Positions 1-9,419 are shown, counted from the first letter of the stretch. The stretch: DNA of 64,000 nt from Chloroflexota bacterium (GCA_023430545.1 JAEZAF010000084.1:12503-76502), one strand, 5' to 3'. Notes: generated from the letters alone by a model not told the origin. Program-made: numbers and translations.

Positions 1-1258
1 CAGGCTGGACGCGGCGGAAGATCGCGATGCCGACGAACATCAGCGTCACCGCGCCGATAAAAAGCGGCGTGAACTGGTCGATCGTGAGGAAGCCAAGCTG
101 CCCGGAGATGCCGCTGGTCGCATCCAGCAGCGCACCACTCAGAATCTGACTGAAGCCGCCGATCAGACCGATCGCGGCATAATACATCGCCATGTATTCG
201 CCGCGCTGTTCGTGCGGGACCACACTGGTAAATAACAGGCGTCCTGAGCCGATGCCCCAGCCGATATCGACAATACCGGAGATGATGAACAGCGCCAGCG
301 CATACGCCACACTGATGTCAGTGCCGCGTGGGATCACCAGCCAGCCCAGCGGCATGATGGCTTTGAGCGTGAGACCGAGCAGCAGCACGGGCTTGCTGCC
401 GTAGCGATCGGCTGCCCATCCCATCAGATAAGTCGAGGTCAGGCCGCCGAACGTGCCGCCAATCCCCAGCCAGACAATCGTGCTGTCGCTGAGGCCCACC
501 TGTTCGCGCAGGAACAGCGGCAGGAATGATAACGGCGCACCCGCCAGCGAGATCATCCCGATTCCGGCCAGATACCAGGTGAAATTGCGGTCGCGCAGCA
601 CGCCGAACAGATTGCGATAGGCAATTGTCTGCGTGGCGGTCGGTTCTCCACCCGGCAGATGCGAGCCGCACCATGCCGAAATGATGCCTGCGATCAGTGC
701 CACAGCGAACAGGATGATAAAGCGGTTCAGATCGGTGGACAGGCCCAGGATAAAGCCCGCAAACGCCGTCGCCAGAATGCCCGTGATACGCGCCACCATA
801 TCGTTGAGGGCGGCATGCTTGCCACGGAGCGAGTTCGGGATATATTCCTGCGACCATGGATACATGGCGGTTTCAGCAATGGCGCGGCACAGCGCAAACC
901 CGACCACAACAACGGCGATCAGTGTCAGGGCGGGTTCACTGCCATAGCTGGCCGCGACCCACGGGACGAACAGCAGCCCACCGGTGATGAATTTGCGCAG
1001 TGTGAAGAAGGTGACAAAGGTGCGCTTATAGCCGAAACGTGCGACCTGTGGGGCGATAAATAGTGCGATCAGGCCGGTGAAGGGCAGCAGCGACAGCAGA
1101 AAACCAATCTGTGAGTTCGATGCGCCGATTTCATTGACAAACAGGATGAAGGCTGATCCGAAGAAGGTCAGCACAGCAAAGATATTGTTGAAGGCCCCCA
1201 GCGCCGTATTCCACGGCAGGCGACGGATCTTCTCCGCAGTGGTCAGTTCAATTGTCAC
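1..1258 (-). CDS. MFS transporter (C-terminus outside the window)
   Basis: I translated the minus strand from a GTG at 1258; the frame stays open to the window edge, giving about 419 residues. It is rich in hydrophobic segments typical of a 12-helix major facilitator. It begins with a short hydrophilic N-terminus (TIELTTAEKIRRLPWNT) before the first helix. The middle has the charged loop between the two halves, and a D-R-Y-G-S-K-P stretch matches the A-type cytoplasmic loop that starts the second half. An in-frame TAA lies just upstream of the chosen GTG, and AGGA sits ten bases before it. Substrate unknown. The gene follows the ceramidase-like hydrolase gene by 88 bases on the same strand, so it may import a product of that enzyme; this is inference. 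Confidence 0.8.
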   Translation of the reverse strand, partial: MTIELTTAEKIRRLPWNTALGAFNNIFAVLTFFGSAFILFVNEIGASNSQIGFLLSLLPFTGLIALFIAPQVARFGYKRTFVTFFTLRKFITGGLLFVPWVAASYGSEPALTLIAVVVVGFALCRAIAETAMYPWSQEYIPNSLRGKHAALNDMVARITGILATAFAGFILGLSTDLNRFIILFAVALIAGIISAWCGSHLPGGEPTATQTIAYRNLFGVLRDRNFTWYLAGIGMISLAGAPLSFLPLFLREQVGLSDSTIVWLGIGGTFGGLTSTYLMGWAADRYGSKPVLLLGLTLKAIMPLGWLVIPRGTDISVAYALALFIISGIVDIGWGIGSGRLLFTSVVPHEQRGEYMAMYYAAIGLIGGFSQILSGALLDATSGISGQLGFLTIDQFTPLFIGAVTLMFVGIAIFRRVQP

Positions 1259-1346
1259 GCGAGTCACGTCCTGTAGTTACAAAGGCCGTTTGAAAGTTCT
1301 TTCAAGTCTAGCAGTCTTTCATGAAGAAAAAATGTCCATTCCCGGG

Positions 1347-2666
1347 TCACCCTGTGATCTGCTGCCGCAGGATGGGGAAAACGGCGTCGGTGATGCGATC
1401 CTGAAGGCGTCGGCTGAGGCCGACCTGACGCGCCCATGCGACCTCGTATCCACCCTCATCGAAGGCATTAGCGGGCGGCAGATACGCATAGCTGCCATTC
1501 GCATAGCTGATCAGCCACGGGTAGCGGTATCCGATCTGCTGGGCGCGCTTGCGGAATTCGACCGCCGTTTCGCTGAAAACCTCACCGGGCTGCGTCATGA
1601 AGACCGCTGGACCGATCCGCAGTACCATGATTTCCAGCGGCAGTGTGCCCTCTGGCAGATCACCGAGCAGGCGGCGATACAGCGGAGATACTCCTTCCGC
1701 TGGCGGTTCGTCAGCATCGGCTGCGCCATTGACCGTCAGACTGGTGACGCCAATCGGCAGGGTGTCGTCCATCGAAATCCCCCGCCAGACGCGCATCACT
1801 TCGGCATTATAGGCCAGCGCCAGCGTCTCGCATTCCAGAAACGTCCCACCCTTGCGATCCTCGATATTCCAGTGATCCGGCGCGCCATGCTGATATGCGC
1901 CGTAAGATGAATCGAGGTTGCCCATCGATCCGACCGGATGACCGGCGTCCAGCCGCTGGCGCACCGTTTCGGTCAGCGGATTGACCTCCGCAGCGCCGCC
2001 CTGCATAAACAGCGCCGTGCAGCCGGGCAGTGCGGCTTCCAGATGACGGCTGGAATATCCGGGCCAGTCTCCGGAGATCATCAGATTGTCATAGCCAAGT
2101 ACGACGGCGTGACAGCCGAAATTACTGACCACCGCCAGCGGCTGACCGTCTGCCAGCGGCTGACCGTCTGCCGTATCAACGCGCATCACGCCGACCGATG
2201 GATCAACCGGACGATTCAGCCAGCGCCGGTTGATGCTGTAACCGAACAATTGCCCGAAGCCAAATCCGATGCGCACTGGCTGAAGCCGCTGTGATGCCGT
2301 GATGATCGCTTCTGCAATCAACTGTACCAGCGGTGTCTGCCAGTTCTCCGGCTGATGCGGGGCGGGGCCAGCGTGGGTGTGCGTGCAGGCGATCAGGATA
2401 TTTTCTGCCGGAATGTCACAGTGCTGTGCGGCATACTGGCGGATCTCGGCGATCAGCGGCGTCCACAGCCACAGCAGTTCGACCGAACACAGCGCGACGG
2501 TCGTCGTGCCATCACTGATGACCAGCGCCCGTGCATAGAGGTCGTCATGCACGCCGGTCGATACCTCCGGACGGTTGCCATAACCGGTCAGTTCATATCC
2601 GATGCGCGGCGTGATGATGTGTGATGCAGTACCTGCTTGTAGGAACCCTGCCTGAAACGAAGCCAT
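1347..2666 (-). CDS. neutral/alkaline ceramidase-like hydrolase
   Basis: A 439-residue protein with the N-terminal architecture of the neutral/alkaline non-lysosomal ceramidase family: the G-x-G-x-x-D-I/ITP-like opening (SHIITPRIGYELTGYG), then CTHTHAGP near residue 90, equivalent to the zinc-binding S-H-T-H-S-G-P motif of true ceramidases. The region matching the nucleophile motif GDVSP reads AAEVNP, so the catalytic serine of Pseudomonas-type ceramidase is replaced by asparagine. Many environmental members have GDINP-like versions and unknown substrates, so I call it ceramidase-like only. No signal peptide is visible, so it is probably cytoplasmic. An 18-base in-frame tandem duplication sits at 2135-2170. 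GAAGG precedes the ATG at suitable distance. It is followed by the MFS gene on the same strand. Confidence 0.72.
   Translation of the reverse strand: MASFQAGFLQAGTASHIITPRIGYELTGYGNRPEVSTGVHDDLYARALVISDGTTTVALCSVELLWLWTPLIAEIRQYAAQHCDIPAENILIACTHTHAGPAPHQPENWQTPLVQLIAEAIITASQRLQPVRIGFGFGQLFGYSINRRWLNRPVDPSVGVMRVDTADGQPLADGQPLAVVSNFGCHAVVLGYDNLMISGDWPGYSSRHLEAALPGCTALFMQGGAAEVNPLTETVRQRLDAGHPVGSMGNLDSSYGAYQHGAPDHWNIEDRKGGTFLECETLALAYNAEVMRVWRGISMDDTLPIGVTSLTVNGAADADEPPAEGVSPLYRRLLGDLPEGTLPLEIMVLRIGPAVFMTQPGEVFSETAVEFRKRAQQIGYRYPWLISYANGSYAYLPPANAFDEGGYEVAWARQVGLSRRLQDRITDAVFPILRQQITG
2135..2170. repeat. 18-bp tandem duplication inside the ceramidase-like gene
   Basis: The unit CCAGCGGCTGACCGTCTG occurs twice head to tail with no mismatch, adding a second D-G-Q-P-L-A to the protein. 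It preserves the reading frame and looks recent. Confidence 0.9.
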
Positions 2667-2807
2667 CGCTTTCTGCCTTCAGTGTGCAAAGGCAACACCA
2701 TACCGCAAACGGGGCATTTTCGCAGTACATGTATTCTTGGCCGTAAGCATCCGGCATCATAGACAGCAGCTTAAGGGTTTTAGGCCGGGAAAGCCTCTGT
2801 TTTTTTT

Positions 2808-3105
2808 GGTCCACTTCGTTTGAAAATTCGAACCGCGCAACCAGAACATTCGTGCTACACTGTAAGCTTCCTGCACCTTAACATCACAGCGCGGTAGGGG
2901 CCGCATTCAATGCCGCCCGCCGCATTGCAGTTGCAGCAGTATTCTGCTGCACATAAATTTTTAGTGCGGCAGCAGCAAGCTGCTACAGGCAGCGCCTTGC
3001 GCCGCATTTGCGGCGCATTTACGCCGCAATTCTCCCATTACCGCCGATTTTGAGGGGAAAAATGTTTGTGGCGGCGTAAATTTTCGCGCCGCCGCCACCG
3101 CCACG
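2808..3105 (+). repeat. dispersed intergenic element, copy A (head-hairpin-GCA family)
   Basis: Non-coding, between the ceramidase-like gene (start 2666, minus) and the GH16 gene (stop 3206, minus). Read on the plus strand it starts with CCACTTCGTTTG (2811-2822), then GAACATTCGTGCTACA (2844-2859) and CACCTTAACATC (2874-2885), the same three blocks in the same order as copies at 49113 and 57632. Within block two, TGCTACACT looks like an extended -10 promoter box. A REP-like GGGGCCGCATTCAATGCCGCCC follows at about 2896. Then come GCAGCAG/CTGCTGC inverted repeats (about 2930-2990) and GCCGCA-type repeats to about 3105. It lacks the GTGGGCC hairpin of the other two copies. The element points at the 3' end of the convergent GH16 gene. 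Function unknown; it could be a non-coding RNA gene, a MITE-like sequence or a terminator cassette. Confidence 0.7.
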
Positions 3106-3163
3106 ATCCGTAAACGACAGAAAACGCCTGTTGTCTGTAATGCCCTGAACTTGGTGCATATGA

Positions 3164-3181
3164 GGGCGCAACACTGCGCCC
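3164..3181. terminator. hairpin after the GH16 stop
   Basis: GGGCGCA-ACAC-TGCGCCC is a perfect 7-bp stem with a 4-base loop, 24 bases beyond the GH16 stop codon on its strand. There is no U-run, so it is a weak terminator or an mRNA 3' end stabiliser. Confidence 0.4.
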
Positions 3182-3205
3182 CTGCAATGCATTCGTATCC
3201 TGTGT

Positions 3206-5335
3206 TTATTCGGTCGCTGCACTGTCTGCAAGCTGATACACGCGCACGTAATCGACCAGCATCTGCTGTGGGAACTCGGTAGTGGCATCGGGATGACCGG
3301 GCCAGCTTCCACCGACGGCGACATTCATAATCATGAAGAAGTCGTGATCGTAGACCCACTCACGGTTGCGCAGGTCATTGACCGAGATGGTGTTGAACAG
3401 CTCACCGTCGATGTACCAGCGCATGACCTGCGGGTCCCACTCGATTGCGTAGACGTGGAAATCCTCGGACAGTGGAGCGTCTCTCACGATATGACCACCG
3501 AGACCGCTTGCGCCGCTGTACCCCGGCCCGTGAATCGTACCGTAGAGCGTGTTCGGTTCGCGCCCGATATTCTCCATGATGTCGATCTCGCCGGAGTTCG
3601 GCCAGCCGATTTCAGGGAAGTCTGCGCCCAGCATCCAGAAGGCCGGCCAGATACCCGGTCCATAGGGCAGCTTCAGCCGTGCTTCCACGCGGCCATAGGT
3701 GAACTCGAACTTGTCCTGGGTGGTGCAGCGTGCGGATGTAAAGGCGCACTGGCCGTACCAGCAGGTTCCGCCGTCTTCCGGCTGACCCTGCATGGCCGTG
3801 ATCACCAGATTCCCCTCGCCGTTGTGCGAGACGTTGTCCAGAGAGGTGGTGTAATATTCCAGTTCATTATTGCCCCAGCCGTGACCGCCGACTTCGCAGG
3901 TCCAGTTCTCAGGGCTGACGGAGGTGTTGGCTTCTGCCTCGAATTCATCGGACCAGACGAGCGCCCACTCCCGCGACTCCCATGTGATGCTTTCGTTGAT
4001 CAGGAATCGTTCGGCGGGCTGCTTCTCCCGCCAGACAGCGGCGGTGGTGTTCTCCATTGTGTAGAGCTTCACGGTATCGATGTAGAGCGTTCCGGCGGCT
4101 GTACCCTCCGCAGGCGGGACACTTAATCCATAGCCGGTGACTTCAGCGGGGTTGAATTCGCCCTCGCCTGCGAGGATGTCAAACGGGACGATGACGTACT
4201 GCCAGCCAGCAGTCTCATCGGCGAAGGTGTAGCTGGCGGCGGCATCCGCGCTGTAGACATCGACCTCGACCGTGCGCCCGCTGGCATCGCCGTGGAACCA
4301 CATGCCGACTGCATGATAGGCTGACCAGTCCTGTGCGGAAGGATTCAGGCCGTTGGTGAAGTAATGGCGATAGCTGCCCCCGGTTTCGTCATAGGTCACC
4401 GCCAGCAGATTGTTGGCATCAGTCTTCTGATCAGGCAGGGCGAGTTCACTTTCCAGTACGGCCTGACGGATCGCAAGGGCTGCACCGCCCTCCGGTACCA
4501 GACCGATGAAGGTGTCGCCTTTGGCCTGCATCCAGATGCCGTTTTCGAAATTGTCCACCAGTCCGTCTGCGGCCAGTTCGGAACGGAAGAAGTATTCGCC
4601 GGATGCTTCCGGCTCGGTTGAGACTCCGTAGAAGATCAGGCGGCCGAACACGCTTGGATTCTGATACGACTCGTCACCCGGCTCGTTGATCGACCAGCTC
4701 AGCATGCCGTCGCGGTTGCGGTCAGATGCTGTATTGAGCTTGACCTGAAAACCGATCTCACCTTCGTGTTCTGGTTTGATCGACCAGACGGCATTTTCCA
4801 GTGGGACGGCGACTTCCACTGCCCATCCGCTGTCCGTCTCGACCGTGATGATCTGCGCTTCAACCGTGTCTCCACGCACGCCGGAGAAGACCACGTCTTC
4901 TGGCTCTGCGCCGATATTCAGCGGGGGCAGGGTAAGCTGTGCCACGCCGTCGGTATAGCTGGTGCGGGTCAGATCACCGGTGGCGTTGAAGTAAAACTCC
5001 AGCGAGTCCTCGTTCCAGAAGTCCAGGTTGTGCTCGCCGGTGATGATATTGTCATCGATGATATCGCCCCACAGATAGAGGTATTCACTGTCGGCAGCTA
5101 CGGCAAAGCGGACGGCTTCCTGCCCGACACCCTGACTGACTTCCGCCTGCGGGATGCCATCCCAGTCGTCGAACTCGCCGTCCAGTGTGATGCTGACCGG
5201 GAAGGGCGCGTAAATCGTCTCACCCTCTGTCCCTTCCGGGGCCAGTGTTACGCCCTGCACCAGTGCTAAACCTGCGAACAGGGCGAAGACCATCAGCAGC
5301 ACGGTGAACGTAAATGTGTATCTGAAGTATTTCAT
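3206..5335 (-). CDS. secreted GH16 endo-beta-1,3-glucanase with N-terminal binding domains
   Basis: A 709-residue secreted enzyme. Residues 1-27 form a signal peptide. About residues 45-235 read as a CBM9-like domain (ITLDGEFDDWDGIPQAEVS opening). A jelly-roll, CIA30/CBM11-like segment follows to about 430, and a GH16 catalytic domain runs from about 455 (WALVWSDEFE, then WTCEVGGHGWGNNELEYYT) to the end. The catalytic GEIDIMENIG motif (E-x-D-x-x-E) lies near residues 582-591. The sequence after it (TLYGTIHGPGYSG) is typical of laminarinases, so beta-1,3-glucan such as laminarin is the likely substrate. It is last in the sugar operon after GH3; a hairpin separates the two. Together with the GH3 enzyme it would cut glucan outside the cell before uptake by the neighbouring ABC transporter. 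Confidence 0.9.
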   Translation of the reverse strand: MKYFRYTFTFTVLLMVFALFAGLALVQGVTLAPEGTEGETIYAPFPVSITLDGEFDDWDGIPQAEVSQGVGQEAVRFAVAADSEYLYLWGDIIDDNIITGEHNLDFWNEDSLEFYFNATGDLTRTSYTDGVAQLTLPPLNIGAEPEDVVFSGVRGDTVEAQIITVETDSGWAVEVAVPLENAVWSIKPEHEGEIGFQVKLNTASDRNRDGMLSWSINEPGDESYQNPSVFGRLIFYGVSTEPEASGEYFFRSELAADGLVDNFENGIWMQAKGDTFIGLVPEGGAALAIRQAVLESELALPDQKTDANNLLAVTYDETGGSYRHYFTNGLNPSAQDWSAYHAVGMWFHGDASGRTVEVDVYSADAAASYTFADETAGWQYVIVPFDILAGEGEFNPAEVTGYGLSVPPAEGTAAGTLYIDTVKLYTMENTTAAVWREKQPAERFLINESITWESREWALVWSDEFEAEANTSVSPENWTCEVGGHGWGNNELEYYTTSLDNVSHNGEGNLVITAMQGQPEDGGTCWYGQCAFTSARCTTQDKFEFTYGRVEARLKLPYGPGIWPAFWMLGADFPEIGWPNSGEIDIMENIGREPNTLYGTIHGPGYSGASGLGGHIVRDAPLSEDFHVYAIEWDPQVMRWYIDGELFNTISVNDLRNREWVYDHDFFMIMNVAVGGSWPGHPDATTEFPQQMLVDYVRVYQLADSAATE

Positions 5336-5384
5336 GCGGCAGTCCTGTAATGTTTGTAATAAATAATGTAAGGTTGAGCTTTTG

Positions 5385-5424
5385 AAAACGGGTGCCTCGA
5401 CATTGTGGAAGAGACACCCGTTAT
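5385..5424. terminator. inverted repeat between GH3 and GH16 genes
   Basis: AACGGGTG (5387-5394) pairs with CACCCGTT (5415-5422), with inner CTC/GAG pairing. On the minus strand it is followed by TTTTC. It could be a partial terminator or attenuator lowering GH16 expression relative to upstream genes. Confidence 0.4.
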
Positions 5425-5442
5425 CAGCGTTATGACGCTAAA

Positions 5443-7242
5443 TTAGACGGTCAGGCCGTGACCAAACGGATAAAGCGGCGGCTCATCGCTGGCCTTGAGC
5501 GCTGACACCGGAATCTGTTCCATGCTGCGCGGCCAGTTGTAGGACAGCTTGCCGGTGAATGGTATTTTCCCGAACAGGACCTCGGCAGCAGCATGAGCCT
5601 CACTGCCGGGCAGCCACGCCGCGACAATCGCGTCGCACTGATCGACCACATCGGTGATAATCAGCGGACGGCCAGAGTAGATCACCAGCACCAGCTTATC
5701 AGTCTGCTGGCGCACGCGGCTGATGAGCTGCTTCTGGTCTTCGGTCAGGGTCAGATCCCCGCGATCGCCCATGCCTTCGGCGTAGGGTTCCTCGGAGACC
5801 ACGACGATTCCAAGATCCCCACGTTCGGAGAAGTTGCCTTCGCGCTCGTAATCGAGGTTTCCGGCATAGGTTCTGAGGCCGTCGATCAGTGTGCAGCCCT
5901 GCGTGGTCGCACCACGTTCGCCCTGCCAGCTAATTGTCCAGCCGCCGCATGCCAGACCGATGTCATCGGCGGCATCACCGGCGATGAAGACACGGCGCGT
6001 CTCGCTGGTGATGGGCAGCGCCTGATTTTCGTTCTTCAGCAGCACCAGTGATTTGCGTACTGCTTCTTCGGCCAGTGCGCGATGTTCCGGCGCACCGACG
6101 ATCTCTGCCGGGATGTCTTCCACCAGCGGCTGTTCGAACAGGCCGAGCAGGAACTTGGCGCGCAGGATACGGCGCACGGCATCGTCGATGCGTTCCTGCG
6201 AGACATCCCCCTTATTGACCGCTTCGGTCAGGGTGTCGATAAAGCGGCGGTAGTCATACGGGACCATGATCATATCAAGACCGGCGTTGATCGATGATAC
6301 GACGCTCTCATAGAACGATTCGTTGATCTGGTCGATCGCCATCCAGTCGGAGACGAGGAAACCCTCGAAACCGTATTCCTGCTTGATGACTTCGGTCAGC
6401 AGGTGATAGTTAGCGTGCATCTTGGTGCCGTTCACACTGGAGAAGGACACCATGATATTCTGAACGCCTGCCTTGATCGCTTCGACATAGGGCGCAAGGT
6501 GGACACGCCGCAGGGTTTCTTCATCAAGCCGTGTATCGCCCTGATCGATCTGGAACATCTCGGTCGGCCCCTGCCAGTTACTACCCGGAAGCCACGGCGC
6601 ACGCACGGTAGATCCCCATGTCGTGCCGCCGTCCCCGACAAAATGCTTGACCGAAGGCAGCACCCAGCGCCCCTGTTCGTCCTTTGTGTGCAATCCACGG
6701 ATGAACGCCATTGCCAGTTTGGTCACCAGTTCGGTCTGTTCGCTGTAGCCTTCATAGGAACGGCCCCAGCGCACATCCTGCGGAGTCGAGACTGCCGGGG
6801 CAAAGTCCCAGTGGACGTTGGTCGCCAGCAGTTCGCGTGCGGTCACCTGAGCGATACGCTCAATCAGATCGGCATCCCCGGCTGCGCCCAGTCCGACGTT
6901 ATGCGGGAAGATGGTTGCGCCGACCACATTACTGTGACCGTGAACCGCATCCACACCATAAATCAGCGGGATCGCCAGACGGGTTTCCAGTGCTGCTTTG
7001 GCAAAACTCTGCACCATCTCGCGCCAGTTCTGGGCGTTGTTCGGATCGGGGTTGCCGCCGCCGCCGCTGAGGACCGAGCCAATAGCGCGGGCGGTTACCT
7101 CTTCCGGTGTGATGCTGTTCTTTTCGACCTGTGTCATCTGGCCGATTTTTTCCGCCAGAGTCATCTGTGCCAGCAGCGCTTCCACACGCTCGGTGATATT
7201 TGCTGCCGGGTCCCCATAACGATTATTGATTTCGGTTTGCAT
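5443..7242 (-). CDS. GH3 beta-glucosidase / exo-beta-glucanase
   Basis: A 599-residue glycoside hydrolase family 3 enzyme with the two-domain (alpha/beta)8 plus (alpha/beta)6 layout and no fibronectin III tail. It resembles the barley exo-glucanase type: VDAVHGHSNV, KHFVGDGGTTWGS and, near residue 297, FLVSDWMAID, whose aspartate is the nucleophile. There is no signal peptide, so it probably acts in the cytoplasm on imported oligosaccharides, releasing glucose from beta-1,3- or mixed-linkage glucan fragments. The ATG has AAGGA upstream. It follows the permease gene (stop 7283) by 40 bases and precedes GH16 by about 107 bases in the same direction. Context and family type agree on beta-glucan; the exact linkage is inferred. 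Confidence 0.9.
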   Translation of the reverse strand: MQTEINNRYGDPAANITERVEALLAQMTLAEKIGQMTQVEKNSITPEEVTARAIGSVLSGGGGNPDPNNAQNWREMVQSFAKAALETRLAIPLIYGVDAVHGHSNVVGATIFPHNVGLGAAGDADLIERIAQVTARELLATNVHWDFAPAVSTPQDVRWGRSYEGYSEQTELVTKLAMAFIRGLHTKDEQGRWVLPSVKHFVGDGGTTWGSTVRAPWLPGSNWQGPTEMFQIDQGDTRLDEETLRRVHLAPYVEAIKAGVQNIMVSFSSVNGTKMHANYHLLTEVIKQEYGFEGFLVSDWMAIDQINESFYESVVSSINAGLDMIMVPYDYRRFIDTLTEAVNKGDVSQERIDDAVRRILRAKFLLGLFEQPLVEDIPAEIVGAPEHRALAEEAVRKSLVLLKNENQALPITSETRRVFIAGDAADDIGLACGGWTISWQGERGATTQGCTLIDGLRTYAGNLDYEREGNFSERGDLGIVVVSEEPYAEGMGDRGDLTLTEDQKQLISRVRQQTDKLVLVIYSGRPLIITDVVDQCDAIVAAWLPGSEAHAAAEVLFGKIPFTGKLSYNWPRSMEQIPVSALKASDEPPLYPFGHGLTV

Positions 7243-7282
7243 CAGAATTCCTTACGACTGAACGGTTATCGGTGGCACTGTT

Positions 7283-8380
7283 TTACTTGTCCACACCTGT
7301 AATCACAATCCCCTGAATAAATACACGCTGGGCGAGGAAGAAGATCGTCAGCGGCAGGATCATCGAGATGATCGAGGCCGCCAGAATCAACTGCGGCTCG
7401 GCACTGTAAAGGCCGTTGAATTCGGTGAGGCCGACGCTGATCGGGTTCGCCTGACGGTTGCCAGCCAGATAAATCAGCGGGCCGAAGAAGTCGTTCCATG
7501 CGAAGAAGAAATGGAACATTGCTACAGCAGTCAGCGCAGGGACAGCCTGCGGCAGAATCACCGATCGGAAGACACGCAGCGGCCCTGCGCCGTCAATCGT
7601 GGCGGCTTCTTCCAGCTCACGCGGGATTGTCATGAAATACTGCCGCAGCAGGAAGACGTTATAGGCATTGCCGAACATCTGCGGCACGATCAGCGGAAGC
7701 CATGTGCCACCCCATCCCAGTGCTCGCACGAAGAAAGCGTAAGTCGGGACCAGCGTCACGGCCTGCGGCAGGATGATAGTGGAAATCAGAATGATGAACA
7801 GCACGTTCTTAAATGGAAACTGGAAACGTGCGAAGCCATACGCCACCATCGACGAGGCGGCCAGCGTTCCGATCATCGTGATGATCGCGTAGCCCAGTGT
7901 GTTGAGCAGCAGACGTAAAAAGTTAATCGTCCGCCATGCTTCGGGGTAATTTTCCCAATGGAATGCGGTCTGGGTGAGTGGGGTAAGCTGACGCCAGTTG
8001 CCTTCCCATTCGATCAGACCCGCCTCGGGGTTCTGAATATCAACGAACTGGCTGGAACGCCGGCCCGGTGTCACCAGTGCGTACTGCTTTTCGCCTGCAT
8101 CGGTCGGCACACTGAAGACATCATAGCTGGTGCCTTCATACTCGAACTTCACCGGCTCGGATGGCAGGATCGGCGCACGCGAGTCCGACGCCTGTGCGCC
8201 GGATTTCAGCGAATTGATCACGGCATAGAACATCGGCATCAGGTAAATCGAGAGGACGATCAGCGCCAGCAGCGTGATCCCCGCCTGATTAAGGAGCTGG
8301 CGGCGGCGCTTGGCGGCCCGCAGCAGCGAAACGCTGGAATCGTGTTCGTAAGAACGGCTGGAAGTGGTTACTGCGGCCAT
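7283..8380 (-). CDS. sugar ABC transporter permease, MalG type
   Basis: A 365-residue inner membrane permease of the carbohydrate uptake-1 (CUT1) family. It carries the cytoplasmic EAA loop ELEEAATIDGAGPLRVFRSV that docks to the ATPase. Between the first helix and the remainder (about residues 60-150) is a long extracellular insertion (from SLKSGAQASDSRAPILPSEP onward), longer than in MalG, which is under 300 residues. The ATG directly abuts the TAA of the preceding permease (TAAATG), so translation is coupled. No ATPase gene lies in the operon, so a shared MsiK/MalK-type ATPase encoded elsewhere must energise it. Confidence 0.9.
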   Translation of the reverse strand: MAAVTTSSRSYEHDSSVSLLRAAKRRRQLLNQAGITLLALIVLSIYLMPMFYAVINSLKSGAQASDSRAPILPSEPVKFEYEGTSYDVFSVPTDAGEKQYALVTPGRRSSQFVDIQNPEAGLIEWEGNWRQLTPLTQTAFHWENYPEAWRTINFLRLLLNTLGYAIITMIGTLAASSMVAYGFARFQFPFKNVLFIILISTIILPQAVTLVPTYAFFVRALGWGGTWLPLIVPQMFGNAYNVFLLRQYFMTIPRELEEAATIDGAGPLRVFRSVILPQAVPALTAVAMFHFFFAWNDFFGPLIYLAGNRQANPISVGLTEFNGLYSAEPQLILAASIISMILPLTIFFLAQRVFIQGIVITGVDK

Positions 8381-9364
8381 TTATCGCTTCTCCCCGGCGT
8401 AATAAACCCAGTAGCGGGCGGTCGCGAAGAGGAAAATCGTGATGATCAGCGCGATGATGAACATCAGCCACGCTAATGCCGACCCATAGCCCATATTTTG
8501 AAAGGTAAACGCCTGCTTATAAAAATGAATCATATAGAAACGAGTGGTACCTTCAGGATAGCCACTACCCTGATTCAAAATCCACGGGACGAGGAAATAC
8601 TGAAGCAGCCCGACAATACTTAAAACGAGATTGTAGAAAATAATCGGTGTTACCATCGGCACGGTGATATTCAGCATCCTGCGCCAGTAACCCGCGCCGT
8701 CGATTTCCGCTGCTTCATACAGCTCGGTCGGCACACCCTGAAGCCCTGCCAGATAAATCAGCACGGTATTGCCGATCCCCCACAGGCCGATGAAGGTATA
8801 CGCGATGTAGATCAGATTAGGATCATCCAGCCAGCGCAGGCCGTTCTGCCCGACTGCGTTGATGCCTGTCACCTGAATCAGCCGGTTCAGCCAGCCGGTA
8901 TTAGGGTTCAGCACCTGAATCCAGATCAGAATGGCGGCGATCCCCGGTACCATCGTCGGGGCATAGAACAGGGTGCGGAAGATATTGCGCCCGATCAGAT
9001 ATTTAGAGTTCAGCAGGACGGCCAGCGCGAAGGAGATGATCATCCCGATCGGGAACGAGATCAGGGCAAAGCGAAAGGTCACCGCGAGGCTTTCCCATGT
9101 ATTGGGGTCCTGAAATAACATCCGCTGCCAGTTTCCGAACCCGATAAAGCGTGCTTCATCCGGTGCCGAGAGCGTGAAGTTGAACAGCGAGAATACCAGT
9201 GAGGCAATCATGGGCGCGAGATAAAAAACCAGAAAGCCGAAAAGCCACGGGCTGATGAAGAACAGGCCCCATTTTGCTTCGCGGCGCTGCATCGGAGATA
9301 ACCGGAACAGGTTTCCGGCCCCACCTGATCGTCGAGCAGCATTGATTTCGGAGATCATGTCCAT
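8381..9364 (-). CDS. sugar ABC transporter permease, MalF type
   Basis: A 327-residue CUT1 permease with six apparent membrane helices, beginning after a hydrophilic N-terminus (AARRSGGAGNLFRLSPMQRRE). The EAA motif reads ELYEAAEIDGAGYWRRMLNI. It pairs with the downstream MalG-type permease, with which it shares a zero-gap junction, and with the upstream binding protein, from which it is separated by a stable hairpin. AGGA stands nine bases before the start. Likely substrate is beta-glucan oligosaccharide, judged from the two glycosidases in the operon. Confidence 0.9.
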   Translation of the reverse strand: MDMISEINAARRSGGAGNLFRLSPMQRREAKWGLFFISPWLFGFLVFYLAPMIASLVFSLFNFTLSAPDEARFIGFGNWQRMLFQDPNTWESLAVTFRFALISFPIGMIISFALAVLLNSKYLIGRNIFRTLFYAPTMVPGIAAILIWIQVLNPNTGWLNRLIQVTGINAVGQNGLRWLDDPNLIYIAYTFIGLWGIGNTVLIYLAGLQGVPTELYEAAEIDGAGYWRRMLNITVPMVTPIIFYNLVLSIVGLLQYFLVPWILNQGSGYPEGTTRFYMIHFYKQAFTFQNMGYGSALAWLMFIIALIITIFLFATARYWVYYAGEKR

Positions 9365-9419
9365 CGTGTTCGTCCTGACTTGCTGGCCCCGTCAATGGGG
9401 CATTTGATGAAGGATAAAC

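Noticed and set aside
2820..2840. ATTCGAACCGC in the element head as a tRNA T-loop (GGTTCGAAT on the other strand)
   Set aside because: No acceptor, anticodon or D-arm could be built around it in any of the three copies.
2840..2865. GAACATnnGTGC in the element head as a LexA/SOS box
   Set aside because: Only the left half resembles a Gram-positive LexA site; the right half GTGC does not complete the palindrome, and no DNA-repair gene follows.
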